Assembly (NCBI RefSeq): GCF_001042905.1
Contig: NZ_JYLB01000006.1
Span: 310,001 to 374,000, forward strand
Direction: 5' to 3'
DNA: 64,000 bases
Source: Pseudomonas lini
GTDB lineage: Bacteria; Pseudomonadota; Gammaproteobacteria; Pseudomonadales; Pseudomonadaceae
Below the pieces are notes generated by a model that did no database searches, had not been told where the DNA came from, and worked only from the letters and a program-made list of their open reading frames with translations. Of this stretch, positions 9,545-18,843 are shown piece after piece (the stretch's first letter is position 1; each line of letters begins with the position of its first letter). Position numbers and translations under genes: made by a program.

Positions 9545-10684
9545 TCAAAGCGCTATACGGTTCATGTAATTGCTGAAGGCCTGCAAATAACGCGGGATCG
9601 GAATCAGGAAGGCGTCGTGGCCTTGCGGAGCGTCGATCTCCAGGTAGCAGACGTCTTTCCTGGCCGCCATCAGCGCATCCACCAGTTCCCGCGAGCGGGC
9701 AGGGGAGAAGCGCCAGTCGGTGGTGAAGGACATCACGCAAAACCTGGCCGTGGCATTGGCGAAGGTTTTTGCCAGGTCATCGTCGAAGTTCGCTGCCGGG
9801 TCGAAGTAGTCCAGCGCCTTGGTCATCAGCAGGTAGGTGTTGGCGTCGAAACGTCCGGAAAATTCCTCACCCTGATAGCGCAGGTAGCTTTCGACCTGGA
9901 ACTCGACGCTGTGGAAGTCGTAGTTGAGCTTTTCGCTCTTAAGGCCGCGACCGAATTTCTCGCCCATGGAGTCGTCGGACAGGTACGTGATGTGCCCGAC
10001 CATCCGCGCCAGCATCAGCCCGCGCTTGGGGATCACACCCGCTTCCTGGAACGAGCCGCCGTGGAACTCCGGGTCGGTGAGGATCGCCTGGCGTGCGACT
10101 TCGTTGAATGCGATGTTCTGTGCCGACAGTTTCGGCGCCGAGGCGATGGCCAGGCAGTGCCGCACGCGATCCGGGTAGGTGATGGTCCACTGCAAGGCCT
10201 GCATGCCACCAAGGCTGCCACCGATCACCGCCGCCCATTGGTGGATGCCGAGCAGGTCGGCGAGGCGTGCCTGGCTGTGGACCCAGTCTTCCACGGTCAG
10301 TACCGGGAAATCGGCGCCGAATGGCTTGCCGGTTTCCGGATTGACGCTGCTGGGGCCGGTGGAACCGTTGCACCCGCCGAGATTATTCAGGCTGACCACG
10401 AAGAACTTGTTGGTGTCGATCGGTTTGCCGGGGCCGATGCAGCTGTCCCACCAACCGGGTTTGCGGTCGTCGGGGCTGTGGAAGCCGGCAGCGTGATGGT
10501 GACCGGACAAGGCGTGGCAGATCAGCACGGCATTGCTCGCCGTAGCGTTCAGCGTGCCGTAGGTCTCGTAGATCAGGTCATACGCGGGCAGCGAACGTCC
10601 GCAGGCCAAGGCCAGGGGTTCACTGAAGTGCGCCACTTGCGGCGTCACCAGACCAACAGAATCGGGGGGGAAGGCAGCTGGCAT
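9545..10684 (-). CDS. metX: Homoserine O-acyltransferase MetX (probably O-succinyltransferase)
   Basis: This 379-residue alpha/beta hydrolase-fold enzyme activates homoserine in methionine synthesis. It shows the oxyanion region [11 protein letters not shown], the nucleophile elbow [12 protein letters not shown] and the C-terminal catalytic His in [10 protein letters not shown]. Pseudomonas MetX enzymes paired with MetW are mostly succinyl-CoA users (MetXS), but the sequence alone does not prove the acyl donor. The start MPAAFPP at 10684 is preferred over the ATG five codons upstream. Confidence 0.93.
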   Translation of the reverse strand: MPAAFPPDSVGLVTPQVAHFSEPLALACGRSLPAYDLIYETYGTLNATASNAVLICHALSGHHHAAGFHSPDDRKPGWWDSCIGPGKPIDTNKFFVVSLNNLGGCNGSTGPSSVNPETGKPFGADFPVLTVEDWVHSQARLADLLGIHQWAAVIGGSLGGMQALQWTITYPDRVRHCLAIASAPKLSAQNIAFNEVARQAILTDPEFHGGSFQEAGVIPKRGLMLARMVGHITYLSDDSMGEKFGRGLKSEKLNYDFHSVEFQVESYLRYQGEEFSGRFDANTYLLMTKALDYFDPAANFDDDLAKTFANATARFCVMSFTTDWRFSPARSRELVDALMAARKDVCYLEIDAPQGHDAFLIPIPRYLQAFSNYMNRIAL

Positions 10685-10773
10685 CGACCCTGCTCTCATT
10701 GAAATGAGGCGTAAGTCTAAAGACCGCTGTGGCTAGCGGCAAGCAAAGGCCGGGCCTGATTTCATTCAGTTCG

Positions 10774-10867
10774 ACCGAGGTGCGCCATTCGCGAGCAAGC
10801 CCGCTCCCACAGGGGAACGCATTCCAATGTGGGAGCGGGCTTGCTCGCGAATGCAGCGCCTCGGTGG
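10774..10867. repeat. REPIN
   Basis: The inverted arms end in CCCGCTCCCACA and begin TGTGGGAGCGGG. The flanks CGAGGTGCGCCATTCGCGAG and CTCGCGAATGCAGCGCCTCG extend the stem. It lies between metX and the DUF167 gene and may separate their transcripts. Confidence 0.88.
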
Positions 10868-10868
10868 A

Positions 10869-11162
10869 TCAGCTCTGTCGAACCAGATCCGGCAAATCCG
10901 GCAGCTTCTTCGGCGAACAGATCCGCACCCGTTTCTGCCGGTTCAGCTCTCCGCTGATCAAGCTCACCTGACTCTTGGAAACCCCGAACGCCTTGGCCAG
11001 AAACGCCATCAGGTACGCATTGGCCTTGCCTTCAACGGGCGGTGCGGTCAGGCGGATCTTCAGGCGATCACCATGCAGCCCGGAGAAATCATCGCTGCGG
11101 GCCGCAGGTTGCAGGTGACATTCCAGAATCAGATCATCACCGTCCCAGCGAAAGTAGCTCAT
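10869..11162 (-). CDS. DUF167 (YggU) family protein
   Basis: This 97-residue protein of the YggU/DUF167 fold has the conserved KIRLTAPPVEGKANAYLMAFLAK and SGELNRQKRVRI segments. Function is unknown. Its start touches the stop of the YggT-family gene, as in many gammaproteobacteria, where yggS, proC, yggT and yggU are linked. Confidence 0.9.
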   Translation of the reverse strand: MSYFRWDGDDLILECHLQPAARSDDFSGLHGDRLKIRLTAPPVEGKANAYLMAFLAKAFGVSKSQVSLISGELNRQKRVRICSPKKLPDLPDLVRQS

Positions 11163-11752
11163 CAGATCAGGCCGAGCAGTCCCTGAGGCATGAGGGCAAA
11201 GTACGCAAGGCGTGGAATCAGCCAGCTTTGCACCAACTGGATTGCGATAAACGCGAAGATCGGCGAAATGTCGAGGCCACCCAGGTTTGGAATGATCCGG
11301 CGGAACGGGGCGAGTACCGGTTCAGTAATCTGTGCGACCAGCTCTGCGCCCGGATTGTGGCTCCCCGGGGCAACCCAGGACAGAATCACACTGATGATCA
11401 TCGCGTAGAACAGAACACTCAAAAACAGCGAGAAGATGGCGATCAGTGCCCAAGGCACCAACAGCAGCAAATCGACCTCGAAGCCTTTGAGCAGCAGGAT
11501 GACGGCTATCAGCACCATCTGCACAATCAGCGCCAGTACCAGTGACGACATGTCCAGCCCGAACATGCTCGGGATTACCCGGCGCAGGGGCTTGAGCAGC
11601 GGTTGAGTGGCTTTCACGATGAACTGGCAGAGCGGGTTGTAAAAATTCGCCCGAACCAATTGCAGGATGAAGCGCAACAGCACGATCAGCAGGTACAGGC
11701 TGCCCAAGGTTTTAATTACGAAGATGGCAGCGTCATTGAGTCCGAGCATCAT
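11162..11752 (-). CDS. YggT family membrane protein
   Basis: This 196-residue protein contains two YggT repeats. Each has a pair of hydrophobic segments flanking a conserved motif (NPLCQFIVKATQPLLKPLRRVIP and NPGAELVAQITEPVLAPFRRIIP). YggT proteins are linked to osmotic tolerance and, by neighbourhood, to division genes. It follows proC by 21 bases. Confidence 0.92.
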   Translation of the reverse strand: MMLGLNDAAIFVIKTLGSLYLLIVLLRFILQLVRANFYNPLCQFIVKATQPLLKPLRRVIPSMFGLDMSSLVLALIVQMVLIAVILLLKGFEVDLLLLVPWALIAIFSLFLSVLFYAMIISVILSWVAPGSHNPGAELVAQITEPVLAPFRRIIPNLGGLDISPIFAFIAIQLVQSWLIPRLAYFALMPQGLLGLI

Positions 11753-11773
11753 TGATTCCTTTGTAAGAGCTGA

Positions 11774-12592
11774 TTAGCGGCCGAGTTGCTCAGCCATCTC
11801 GGCCGAACGGTGCGCAGCGGCGCCGAGTGCTTGTTCTACCAGGGCTTCGAAGCCGCCGGCCTGGAACGACTTGATCGCCGCTTCGGTGGTGCCCGCAGGC
11901 GACGTCACGCGACGACGCAATTCAGTCGCGTCGACATCACTGGCGACTGCCATGTGTGCAGCACCCAAAGCGGTTTGCACGGTCAGTTGCGCGGCGATGT
12001 CCGCTGGCAGGCCGAGCTTCACGCCCGCGGCGGTCATGGCTTCGATCAGCAGGAAGAAATACGCAGGGCCGCTTCCGGAAACGGCCGTGACCGCATCCAG
12101 TTGCTGTTCTTCGTTCAGCCACAGAGCAATGCCAACCGCCGACAGCAGCTCTTCAGCTTGCTGGCGTTGTTCGGCGCTCACTTCGCCGGTGGCGAACAAA
12201 CCGCTCACGCCCTGACGCAGCAGCGCCGGGGTGTTGGGCATGCAGCGCACGATAGGCTGGGCGCCAAGCCAGTTGTTCATGCTGGCGCAGGTGATGCCGG
12301 CTGCAATCGAGACCACCAGTTGATTCGGCTTGAGGCTTGGGCGAATGGCTTCGCAAACGGCTTTCATCGCCTGCGGTTTGACCGCCAGCACGATCACGTC
12401 CACGCCCTGAATGGCGTCGGCGTTGTCGGCAAACACTTCGATGCCGTGTTCGGCGCTCACGCGGGCACGGGTTTCTTCACCCGGATCGCTGGCGCGGATT
12501 TGCGCGGTGTCCAGACCTTTGGCGCGCAGGCCGCCGATCAGGCTGGCGGCCATGTTGCCGGCTCCGATAAAGGCAATACGAGTCTTGCTCAT
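11774..12592 (-). CDS. proC: Pyrroline-5-carboxylate reductase ProC
   Basis: This 272-residue enzyme catalyses the last step of proline synthesis, using NAD(P)H. The Rossmann start IAFIGAGNMAASLIGGL, the VLAVKPQ motif and the C-terminal signature covering AVSGSGPAYFFLLIEAM and TSPAGTTEAAI are complete. Length is normal. It begins 36 bases after yggS. Confidence 0.97.
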   Translation of the reverse strand: MSKTRIAFIGAGNMAASLIGGLRAKGLDTAQIRASDPGEETRARVSAEHGIEVFADNADAIQGVDVIVLAVKPQAMKAVCEAIRPSLKPNQLVVSIAAGITCASMNNWLGAQPIVRCMPNTPALLRQGVSGLFATGEVSAEQRQQAEELLSAVGIALWLNEEQQLDAVTAVSGSGPAYFFLLIEAMTAAGVKLGLPADIAAQLTVQTALGAAHMAVASDVDATELRRRVTSPAGTTEAAIKSFQAGGFEALVEQALGAAAHRSAEMAEQLGR

Positions 12593-12628
12593 GTCAGGTC
12601 CTTATAAAGAGTGGTGTCAGCCATTGCT

Positions 12629-13327
12629 TCAAGGCTGGCGATGCATTTGTTGAGAGCCGCGAGCGCCAAAAAGGGCTGTTCCGATACGGACCCAAGTGGC
12701 GCCCATGGCAATGGCCGACTCGAGGTCGTGGCTCATGCCCATGGAAAGTGTGTCGAGTGGCAGATTCAGGCTGGCTTGCAGGCTCTGCACGGCAGCAAAG
12801 GCTGCATCCTGGGCGACGCGATCTTCAGTCGGCTCGGGAATCGCCATCAGCCCGCGCAATTTCAGATGCGGCAGCGCGCTGATGGCATCGGCCAGAGCGG
12901 GCAGGTCGGCCGGGGTGCAGCCGGACTTGCTGGCTTCACCACTGACGTTGACCTGGATGCAGATGTTCAATGGAGGCAAATCGGCAGGACGTTGTTCGGA
13001 CAAGCGTTGTGCGATTTTCAAGCGATCCACGGAATGCACCCAGTCGAAATGCTCGGCGATAGCGCGAGTCTTGTTCGATTGAATGGGGCCGATGAAGTGC
13101 CAGATCAAGGGCAGGTCGGCCAATTCGAGCTGTTTGCTCAAGGCTTCCTGCAGGTAGTTCTCGCCAAAATCGCGCAGGCCGGCGGCATACGCTTCCCGCA
13201 GGGCTTCGGCGGGCTTGGTCTTGCTCACGGCCAGCAGCTGGATGGTGTACTCGTCGCGCCCGACGGCGAGCGCGGCAGCACGGATGCGTGAACTAACCTG
13301 AGCGATGTTGTCTGCTATCGTGGACAT
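12629..13327 (-). CDS. PLP homeostasis protein YggS/PLPBP
   Basis: This 232-residue single-domain type III PLP-binding protein has the PLP lysine in LLAVSKTKP, followed by FGENYLQEA, WHFIGPIQSNK and the phosphate-binding end SMGMSHDLESAIAMGATWVRIGTALFG. The family keeps vitamin B6 and amino-acid pools balanced and has no known catalytic reaction. It is divergent from pilT, with 57 bases between the two starts. Confidence 0.94.
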   Translation of the reverse strand: MSTIADNIAQVSSRIRAAALAVGRDEYTIQLLAVSKTKPAEALREAYAAGLRDFGENYLQEALSKQLELADLPLIWHFIGPIQSNKTRAIAEHFDWVHSVDRLKIAQRLSEQRPADLPPLNICIQVNVSGEASKSGCTPADLPALADAISALPHLKLRGLMAIPEPTEDRVAQDAAFAAVQSLQASLNLPLDTLSMGMSHDLESAIAMGATWVRIGTALFGARGSQQMHRQP

Positions 13328-13384
13328 TCAAGAGGCGCCAGCGGGTCTGAGGTTCGCGGCATTCTACTGGAATTGAGGAGCGCT

Positions 13385-14419
13385 ATGGATATCACTGAGC
13401 TGCTGGCTTTCAGCGCCAAGCAAGGCGCGTCTGACCTGCACCTGTCCGCCGGCCTGCCACCGATGATCCGTGTCGACGGCGATGTGCGACGCATCAACCT
13501 GCCGGCCCTGGACCACAAGGAAGTGCATGAGCTGATCTACGACATCATGAACGACCTCCAGCGGGTGGATTTCGAGAAGCATCTTGAAACCGACTTTTCC
13601 TTCGAGGTGCCCGGCGTGGCGCGTTTTCGGGTCAATGCCTTCAACCAGAATCGTGGAGCGGGCGCGGTATTTCGGACCATTCCGTCCAAGGTCCTGAGCA
13701 TGGACGATTTGGGGATGGGGGAAGTGTTTCGCAAGATTACCGAAGCGCCCCGAGGCCTGGTGCTGGTGACCGGCCCGACCGGCTCCGGCAAGTCCACCAC
13801 GCTGGCGGCGATGATCGATTACCTGAACAACCATCGCCATCACCACATCCTCACCATCGAAGACCCCATCGAGTTCGTCCACGAATCGCGCAAATGCCTG
13901 ATCAATCAGCGCGAAGTCCATCGCGATACCCGCAGCTTCGCCACGGCCCTGCGCTCGGCCCTGCGCGAAGACCCGGACGTGATTCTGGTGGGGGAAATGC
14001 GTGATCTGGAGACTATTCGGCTGGCGTTGACTGCCGCCGAGACCGGTCACCTGGTGTTTGGCACGCTGCACACCACGTCGGCGGCGAAAACCATCGACCG
14101 AGTGGTGGACGTGTTTCCGGGCGACGAGAAATCGATGGTGCGTTCAATGCTCTCCGAGTCATTGCTGGCGGTGGTGTCGCAGACATTGATCAAGAAAATC
14201 GGCGGCGGGCGAATTGCCGCCCACGAAATCATGCTTGGCACTTCGGCGATCCGTAACCTGATCCGCGAAGACAAGGTGGCGCAGATGTACTCGTCAATTC
14301 AGACCGGAGGGTCGCTGGGGATGCAGACCCTGGATATGTGCCTGAAGGAGCTGGTGACCAAGGGCGTGATCAGCCGCGAGCATGCACGGGAGAAGGCGCG
14401 GTCGCCGGATAATTTTTGA
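13385..14419 (+). CDS. pilT: Type IV pilus retraction ATPase PilT
   Basis: This 344-residue secretion ATPase disassembles the pilus and drives twitching. It shows Walker A GPTGSGKST, Walker B DVILVGEMRDLETI, the His box ETGHLVFGTLHTTSA and the PilT-specific AIRNLIRE motif. I chose the ATG at 13385 because GAGGAG lies six to eleven bases upstream. In PAO1 pilU follows directly; here a REPIN and a peptidase gene follow, and no pilU lies in this window. Confidence 0.97.
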   Translation: MDITELLAFSAKQGASDLHLSAGLPPMIRVDGDVRRINLPALDHKEVHELIYDIMNDLQRVDFEKHLETDFSFEVPGVARFRVNAFNQNRGAGAVFRTIPSKVLSMDDLGMGEVFRKITEAPRGLVLVTGPTGSGKSTTLAAMIDYLNNHRHHHILTIEDPIEFVHESRKCLINQREVHRDTRSFATALRSALREDPDVILVGEMRDLETIRLALTAAETGHLVFGTLHTTSAAKTIDRVVDVFPGDEKSMVRSMLSESLLAVVSQTLIKKIGGGRIAAHEIMLGTSAIRNLIREDKVAQMYSSIQTGGSLGMQTLDMCLKELVTKGVISREHAREKARSPDNF

Positions 14420-14426
14420 GTGCCTT

Positions 14427-14520
14427 AAAAGCAAAAGATCGCAGCCTTCGGCAGCTCCTACACGGGAATACGCGTTTCCATGTAGGAGCTGCCGAAGGCT
14501 GCGATCTCTTGATCTTGCTT
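14427..14520. repeat. REPIN of the GATCGCAGCC type
   Basis: This nearly perfect long palindrome has arms GCAAAAGATCGCAGCCTTCG and its complement around a short loop. It is a different family from the TGTGGGAGCGGG elements, and related copies are at 54127 and 57285. It sits between the convergent pilT and C40 peptidase genes and could fold as a strong hairpin in both transcripts. Confidence 0.88.
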
Positions 14521-14527
14521 TAAATAA

Positions 14528-15148
14528 TTAGCGCTGTACGACGCGTAGCTGATTCTGTTCTTTCGGCAAAACCCGCTTGGCAACCACGTAGTGGCTTTCC
14601 CAGTACGGTTTCTTCAGGGTGTCGATAGTCACTGACTTGCCACGGCGTGGTGCGTGGATGAAGCGATCGTTGCCCAGGTAGATGGCAACATGATTGACCC
14701 GGCGGCTCTTGAGTTTGAAGAAAATCAGGTCGCCTGGCTTCAGATCGTTGCGATCGACTTTCTCGCCATGACCGCTGGCCATGGCGTTGGAGGTACGTGG
14801 CAAGTCAAACGTGGCGTCGTTGAACGCGTATTTCACCAGACCGCTGCAATCGAACCCTTTACTTGGGCTGCTGCCACCCCAACGATAAGGCGTACCGAGC
14901 ACGTTTACCGCGCGGCTCAGCACGTTGCTGCTTTCCTTGGTCGCCATCGGCGGGACCAGCTTGCTGTTTACGCTGCTCAGCTGGCTGGAGCGTTTTACGG
15001 TCTGTTTGTTTTTGCTCGAAGGAGCAGAAACATGGGATTTTGGGGTGTAACCATTCACGTTAGGAAGACGTTGCTCACGATTGGTGGCGTGGGCGGCCAG
15101 GGGCAATAATAGGCAAATGGTTAGCCATGTCTTGAAAAATGGACGCAT
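14528..15148 (-). CDS. NlpC/P60 (C40) family cell-wall peptidase
   Basis: This 206-residue exported protein has a signal peptide (about 20 residues), a Ser/Lys-rich linker, and a C-terminal NlpC/P60 domain with the catalytic Cys in GFDCSGLV (C101) and His residues at 153 (NHVAIYLG) and 165 (FIHAPR). Such enzymes cleave peptide cross-links of peptidoglycan. I chose the start at 15148 over an ATG ten codons upstream because it gives a clean signal peptide. Confidence 0.92.
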   Translation of the reverse strand: MRPFFKTWLTICLLLPLAAHATNREQRLPNVNGYTPKSHVSAPSSKNKQTVKRSSQLSSVNSKLVPPMATKESSNVLSRAVNVLGTPYRWGGSSPSKGFDCSGLVKYAFNDATFDLPRTSNAMASGHGEKVDRNDLKPGDLIFFKLKSRRVNHVAIYLGNDRFIHAPRRGKSVTIDTLKKPYWESHYVVAKRVLPKEQNQLRVVQR

Positions 15149-15398
15149 TAGGCAAGGCTCATATGGGTGAACGCGCAACTTTATAACAGCTTTTTTGGCC
15201 CCTCCGAGGCCGTTGGTCGATTCAAACTGGCGGGCGCGGAACTAAAAAGCGGCAAAATTGACGTGAGTTGTCTGACAAAAGTCAGGTATTACAAGGCTTT
15301 GACAGGAATGAAGGTAGCATCTGCCGTATGTCGGCCACCTGTAAAAAAGTCACAAAGAATTCAAGAATATTTCTCTATCGTGTGAGTCGAGGTCATCC

Positions 15399-15830
15399 AT
15401 GAACACCTATCAACACCCCGCTTCAGAGCAAGACACACACAGCAAAGTGATTGGTTACCTGTTGTGGATTTTCGGTTTTACCGGGGCTCACCGCTTCTAT
15501 TACGGTAAGCCGGTGACCGGGACGATCTGGTTTTTTACCCTCGGTTTGCTGGGGATCGGCTGGTTGATCGACCTGTTTCTGATCCCGGCCATGGACCGTG
15601 AAGCGGACCTGCGCTTCACCGCCGGCCCCATCGAATACAACGTTGCATGGATTCTGCTGACGTTTCTGGGGGTATTCGGTGTGCATCGGATGTATCAGGG
15701 GAAGTGGATCAGCGGGTTGCTGTACCTGGTGACGGGCGGGGTGTTCTTTCTGGGGGTGTTGTATGACTTCTGGACGTTGAATGACCAGGTTTCTGTGCGC
15801 AACGCGCAGAATAGAGGTGCCTTCCAGTAA
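15399..15830 (+). CDS. Tandem TM2-domain membrane protein
   Basis: This 143-residue protein has two TM2-like modules. The first runs from about residue 13 (VIGYLLWIFGFTGAHRFYYGK) to a GWLIDLF motif. The second starts near residue 84 (AWILLTFLGVFGVHRMYQGK) and ends in LYDFWTLNDQV. Each has a pair of membrane helices and a G-x-HR-x-Y turn. TM2 proteins have no agreed bacterial function. The 250 bases upstream contain no convincing gene and probably hold promoters for this gene and the divergent peptidase. Confidence 0.88.
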   Translation: MNTYQHPASEQDTHSKVIGYLLWIFGFTGAHRFYYGKPVTGTIWFFTLGLLGIGWLIDLFLIPAMDREADLRFTAGPIEYNVAWILLTFLGVFGVHRMYQGKWISGLLYLVTGGVFFLGVLYDFWTLNDQVSVRNAQNRGAFQ

Positions 15831-15930
15831 GCCTTCGCGAGCAAGCCCGCTCCCACATTTGATTTCGGTCGTACACAAATTCTGTGTTCGCTGAAGGCAA
15901 ATGTGGGAGCGGGCTTGCTCGCGAATGCAG
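15831..15930. repeat. REPIN
   Basis: The inverted arms GCCTTCGCGAGCAAGCCCGC and its complement lie between the convergent TM2 and pyrX genes. Confidence 0.88.
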
Positions 15931-15941
15931 GCAACGCGGTT

Positions 15942-17213
15942 TTACGCCTGGTGGCTAATCCGTCCATCCACCAACGTGTAACGCACCACACCCGGCAGGC
16001 TGTGACCAATGAACGGGCAGTTCTCACCCTTGGACAACCAGGTCTCACCGGCCACGGTCGAGGCCGCTGGGTCGAACAGTACGATATCTGCAGGCCCACC
16101 CACCGCCAGCTTACCCGCCGGCAGACGCAACGCTTCGGCAGGACCTGCGCCCAAGCGTGCGAGCAGCGTCGGCAAGTCGAGCAAACCGTCTTCCACCAAG
16201 GTCATCGCCAGCGGCAGCAGCAGTTCAACACTGCTGATGCCCGGCTCGGTGGCACCGAACGGCGCCAGTTTGGCATCGCGTTCATGGGGCTGGTGATGGC
16301 TGGAGATGGCTGACACCACCCCAGATTTCACTGCTGCCCGCAGGCCGTCGCGGTCCGCGCGGGTGCGCAGCGGCGGCTGGACGTGATAGAGACTGCTGAA
16401 GTCGATCAGCGCTTCGTCGGTGAGGATCAGCTGATACAACGCCACGTCCGCCGTGACCTTCAGGCCACGGGCCTGGGCCTGAGCGATCAACGCCACACCG
16501 CGGGCACTGGTGAGCTGGCTGAAGTGCGCACGCACGCCGCTTTGCTCGACCAGCAGCAGATCCCGGGCCAGGGCCACGGTTTCGGCGGTTTCCGGAATGC
16601 CCGGCAAACCGAGGAAACTCGCAGTCGGGCCTTCGTGAGCCAAGCCACCTTCGGCCAGATCATGGTCCTGCGAATTGAAAATCACCGTCAGGTCGAACGT
16701 CGCCGCGTATTCCAGCGCCCGGCACAGGGTACGGGTGTTGCGAAAACTCTCCAGGCCATTGCCGAAGGCCACGCAGCCGGCATCGCGCAAGGCGACCAGT
16801 TCGGCCAGCTGTTCGCCATCCAGGCCTTTGCTCAGGGCGCCGATCGGGAAGACTTTGGTGTTGCCGGCTTCGCGAGCGCGGTCGAGGATCAGTTCGGCCA
16901 CAGCCGAAGTGTCCAGCACCGGTTTGGTTTTCGGTGGGCAGCACAGGCTGGTCACGCCACCGGCAGCAGCTGCGCGGGTTTCGCTGGCGATCGAGCCTTT
17001 GCGGCTGTAGCCCGGCTCGCGCAGGGCGACGTTCAGGTCAACCAGACCCGGGGCCGCCACCAGGCCCTTGGCGTCGATGGTGTCTACTGCAACGAAACCG
17101 GCTGGAGCGGCGCCAAGGGCGATAATCTTGCAGGCTTCAACGTGGATATCAGTCACTTGATCCAGGCCGCTGGCCGGATCGATAACGCGTGCGCCGAGAA
17201 TGCTGAGCTTCAC
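15942..17213 (-). CDS. pyrX: Dihydroorotase-like PyrX, probably non-catalytic
   Basis: This is a 423-residue dihydroorotase-fold protein. In an active enzyme, the strand-1 zinc site reads D-x-H-x-H followed by LREPG. Here it reads [10 protein letters not shown] (residues 59-68), so both metal histidines are replaced by Asn61 and Ala63. This matches the inactive PyrC homologue that pseudomonads need to assemble a dodecameric aspartate transcarbamoylase. It overlaps the pyrB stop by four bases (ATGA), which supports a 1:1 complex with PyrB. A true dihydroorotase must be encoded elsewhere. Confidence 0.95.
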   Translation of the reverse strand: MKLSILGARVIDPASGLDQVTDIHVEACKIIALGAAPAGFVAVDTIDAKGLVAAPGLVDLNVALREPGYSRKGSIASETRAAAAGGVTSLCCPPKTKPVLDTSAVAELILDRAREAGNTKVFPIGALSKGLDGEQLAELVALRDAGCVAFGNGLESFRNTRTLCRALEYAATFDLTVIFNSQDHDLAEGGLAHEGPTASFLGLPGIPETAETVALARDLLLVEQSGVRAHFSQLTSARGVALIAQAQARGLKVTADVALYQLILTDEALIDFSSLYHVQPPLRTRADRDGLRAAVKSGVVSAISSHHQPHERDAKLAPFGATEPGISSVELLLPLAMTLVEDGLLDLPTLLARLGAGPAEALRLPAGKLAVGGPADIVLFDPAASTVAGETWLSKGENCPFIGHSLPGVVRYTLVDGRISHQA

Positions 17214-18214
17214 TGGGCGTTCTCCTGCTCGAATTGGCGCTGGGCAGTTTGCCCGCTCATGGCCATGGACAGCACAGCCATACGAATCGCGATGCCGTAG
17301 GTCACCTGGTTGAGGATCACCGAGTGCGGGCCGTCGGCCACCGCCGACTCAATTTCCACCCCACGGTTGATCGGCCCCGGGTGCATGACGATGCAATCCG
17401 GTTTGGCCCCGGCCAGGCGGGCGGTGGTCAGGCCGAACAGGCGGTAGAACTCGCCTTCGCTCGGCAGCAGGCCGCCGGTCATGCGTTCACGCTGCAGGCG
17501 CAGCATGATCACCACATCTACGTCTTTCAGGCCTTCGGTCATGTCGGTATAGACCTTCACACCGTATTGCTCGATGCCGATCGGCAGCAGGGTTTTCGGC
17601 GCAATCACGCGAATGTCCGGGCAGCCAAGGGTTTTCAGAGCCAGCATGTTCGAGCGCGCCACCCGCGAGTGCAGGATGTCGCCGACGATGGCTACCGAAA
17701 GGTTTTCGAAGCCGCCCTTGTGCCGACGGATGGTGAGCATGTCGAGCATGCCCTGGGTCGGGTGGGCGTGACGGCCGTCGCCGCCGTTGATAATCGCTAC
17801 TTGCGGGCAGACATGCTCGGCGATGAAGTGTGCCGCGCCGGAATCACCATGACGCACGACGAACATGTCGGCGGCCATGGCTTCCAGGTTGCGCAGGGTG
17901 TCGAGCAGGGTTTCGCCCTTGCTTGCCGACGACGTCGACACGTTCAGGGTGATCACGTCAGCCGACAGCCGCTGGGCCGCCAGTTCGAAGGTGGTGCGGG
18001 TGCGGGTGGAGTTCTCGAAGAACACGTTGCACACGGTCTTGCCGCGCAGCAACGGGACTTTCTTCACCGCCCGGGCGCCCACTTCGAGGAACGAGTCGGC
18101 GGTGTCGAGGATTTCCGTCAGCAGCTCGCGGCGCAAACCGTCGAGCGAGAGGAAGTGGCGCAGCTGGCCCTGATCATTGAGCTGCAGCGGGCGCTTGGTT
18201 TCTAGAGGCGTCAT
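17210..18214 (-). CDS. pyrB: Aspartate carbamoyltransferase catalytic subunit PyrB
   Basis: This 334-residue enzyme joins carbamoyl phosphate and aspartate in pyrimidine synthesis. It has the carbamoyl-phosphate motif [15 protein letters not shown] and the later [10 protein letters not shown] and MHPGPINRG motifs. The N-terminus is longer than that of E. coli PyrB, as is usual for Pseudomonas, where this extension carries effector binding. I chose the start MTPLETK at 18214. It overlaps pyrX at its end and begins 27 bases after pyrR. Confidence 0.97.
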   Translation of the reverse strand: MTPLETKRPLQLNDQGQLRHFLSLDGLRRELLTEILDTADSFLEVGARAVKKVPLLRGKTVCNVFFENSTRTRTTFELAAQRLSADVITLNVSTSSASKGETLLDTLRNLEAMAADMFVVRHGDSGAAHFIAEHVCPQVAIINGGDGRHAHPTQGMLDMLTIRRHKGGFENLSVAIVGDILHSRVARSNMLALKTLGCPDIRVIAPKTLLPIGIEQYGVKVYTDMTEGLKDVDVVIMLRLQRERMTGGLLPSEGEFYRLFGLTTARLAGAKPDCIVMHPGPINRGVEIESAVADGPHSVILNQVTYGIAIRMAVLSMAMSGQTAQRQFEQENAQ

Positions 18215-18241
18215 CGCGAGGGGGACTCTCAATAGGGCGAA

Positions 18242-18745
18242 TTAAAGGGCGAGGTCTTGAAGTTCGAGCTTGAGTTCCGGGCCGGACAGTTTCACTCGTT
18301 CGTGGGCCGCCAGCGACAGGGTCTCGCCAACCACGTTCGGGCGGATCGGCAATTCACCGGCGTCCAGGTCCAGCAGGCACACCAGCGTCACGCTGGCCGG
18401 GCGACCGTAGTCGAAGAGTTCGTTCATCGCGGCGCGGATGGTCCGACCGCTCATCAGCACGTCATCGATCAGCACCAGGTGCTGGCCTTCGATTTCGAAC
18501 GGCAGCGCCGATGGGCGTACTTGTGGGTGCAGGCCGTTCTGGCTGAAGTCGTCGCGGTAGAACGAAACGTCCAGGGTGCCCAGAGGCGAATCGCTGCCCA
18601 GTTCATCGAGCAATGCCTGAGCGACCCAGACGCCACCGGTCCGAATGCCGATGTAGCGCGGTTCGCTGATGCCCCGTTTGGCCAGATAGGTGTCTAGACG
18701 GGTCGCCATCTGGCTGATCAGTTCGGCGGGATTGGGCAGGCTCAT
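18242..18745 (-). CDS. pyrR: Bifunctional PyrR: pyr regulator / uracil phosphoribosyltransferase
   Basis: This 167-residue PRT-fold protein has the PRPP-binding loop [19 protein letters not shown] and the N-terminal [10 protein letters not shown]. In Gram-positive bacteria PyrR attenuates pyr mRNA; in pseudomonads its regulatory role is less settled. An AAGGAG site lies six bases before the ATG. It heads the pyrR-pyrB-pyrX unit. Confidence 0.93.
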   Translation of the reverse strand: MSLPNPAELISQMATRLDTYLAKRGISEPRYIGIRTGGVWVAQALLDELGSDSPLGTLDVSFYRDDFSQNGLHPQVRPSALPFEIEGQHLVLIDDVLMSGRTIRAAMNELFDYGRPASVTLVCLLDLDAGELPIRPNVVGETLSLAAHERVKLSGPELKLELQDLAL

Positions 18746-18763
18746 GGTTTGCTCCTTCTTTGT

Positions 18764-18797
18764 CCCGAGCCGGATGCCGCTTGAGTGGTGGCTCGGG
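18764..18797 (-). promoter_or_regulatory. Possible pyrR leader hairpin
   Basis: A perfect eight-base stem (CCCGAGCC with GGCTCGGG) closes an 18-base loop and ends 19 bases before the pyrR ATG, just upstream of its ribosome-binding site. No T-run follows, so it is not a standard terminator. A role in translation or PyrR binding is speculation. Confidence 0.35.
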
Positions 18798-18843
18798 GTG
18801 TCGCTAAGGGAGACGCCGCAGCGGCTCTTCAGAATTAGTGCGG

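Noticed and set aside
9431-10702. 423-residue frame antisense to metX and metW
   Set aside because: It crosses two well-identified genes on the opposite strand and has only shadow composition.
15167-15385. 72-residue open frame upstream of the TM2 gene
   Set aside because: It lies in the divergent promoter region, has no ribosome-binding site and no recognisable domain, and its sequence looks non-coding.
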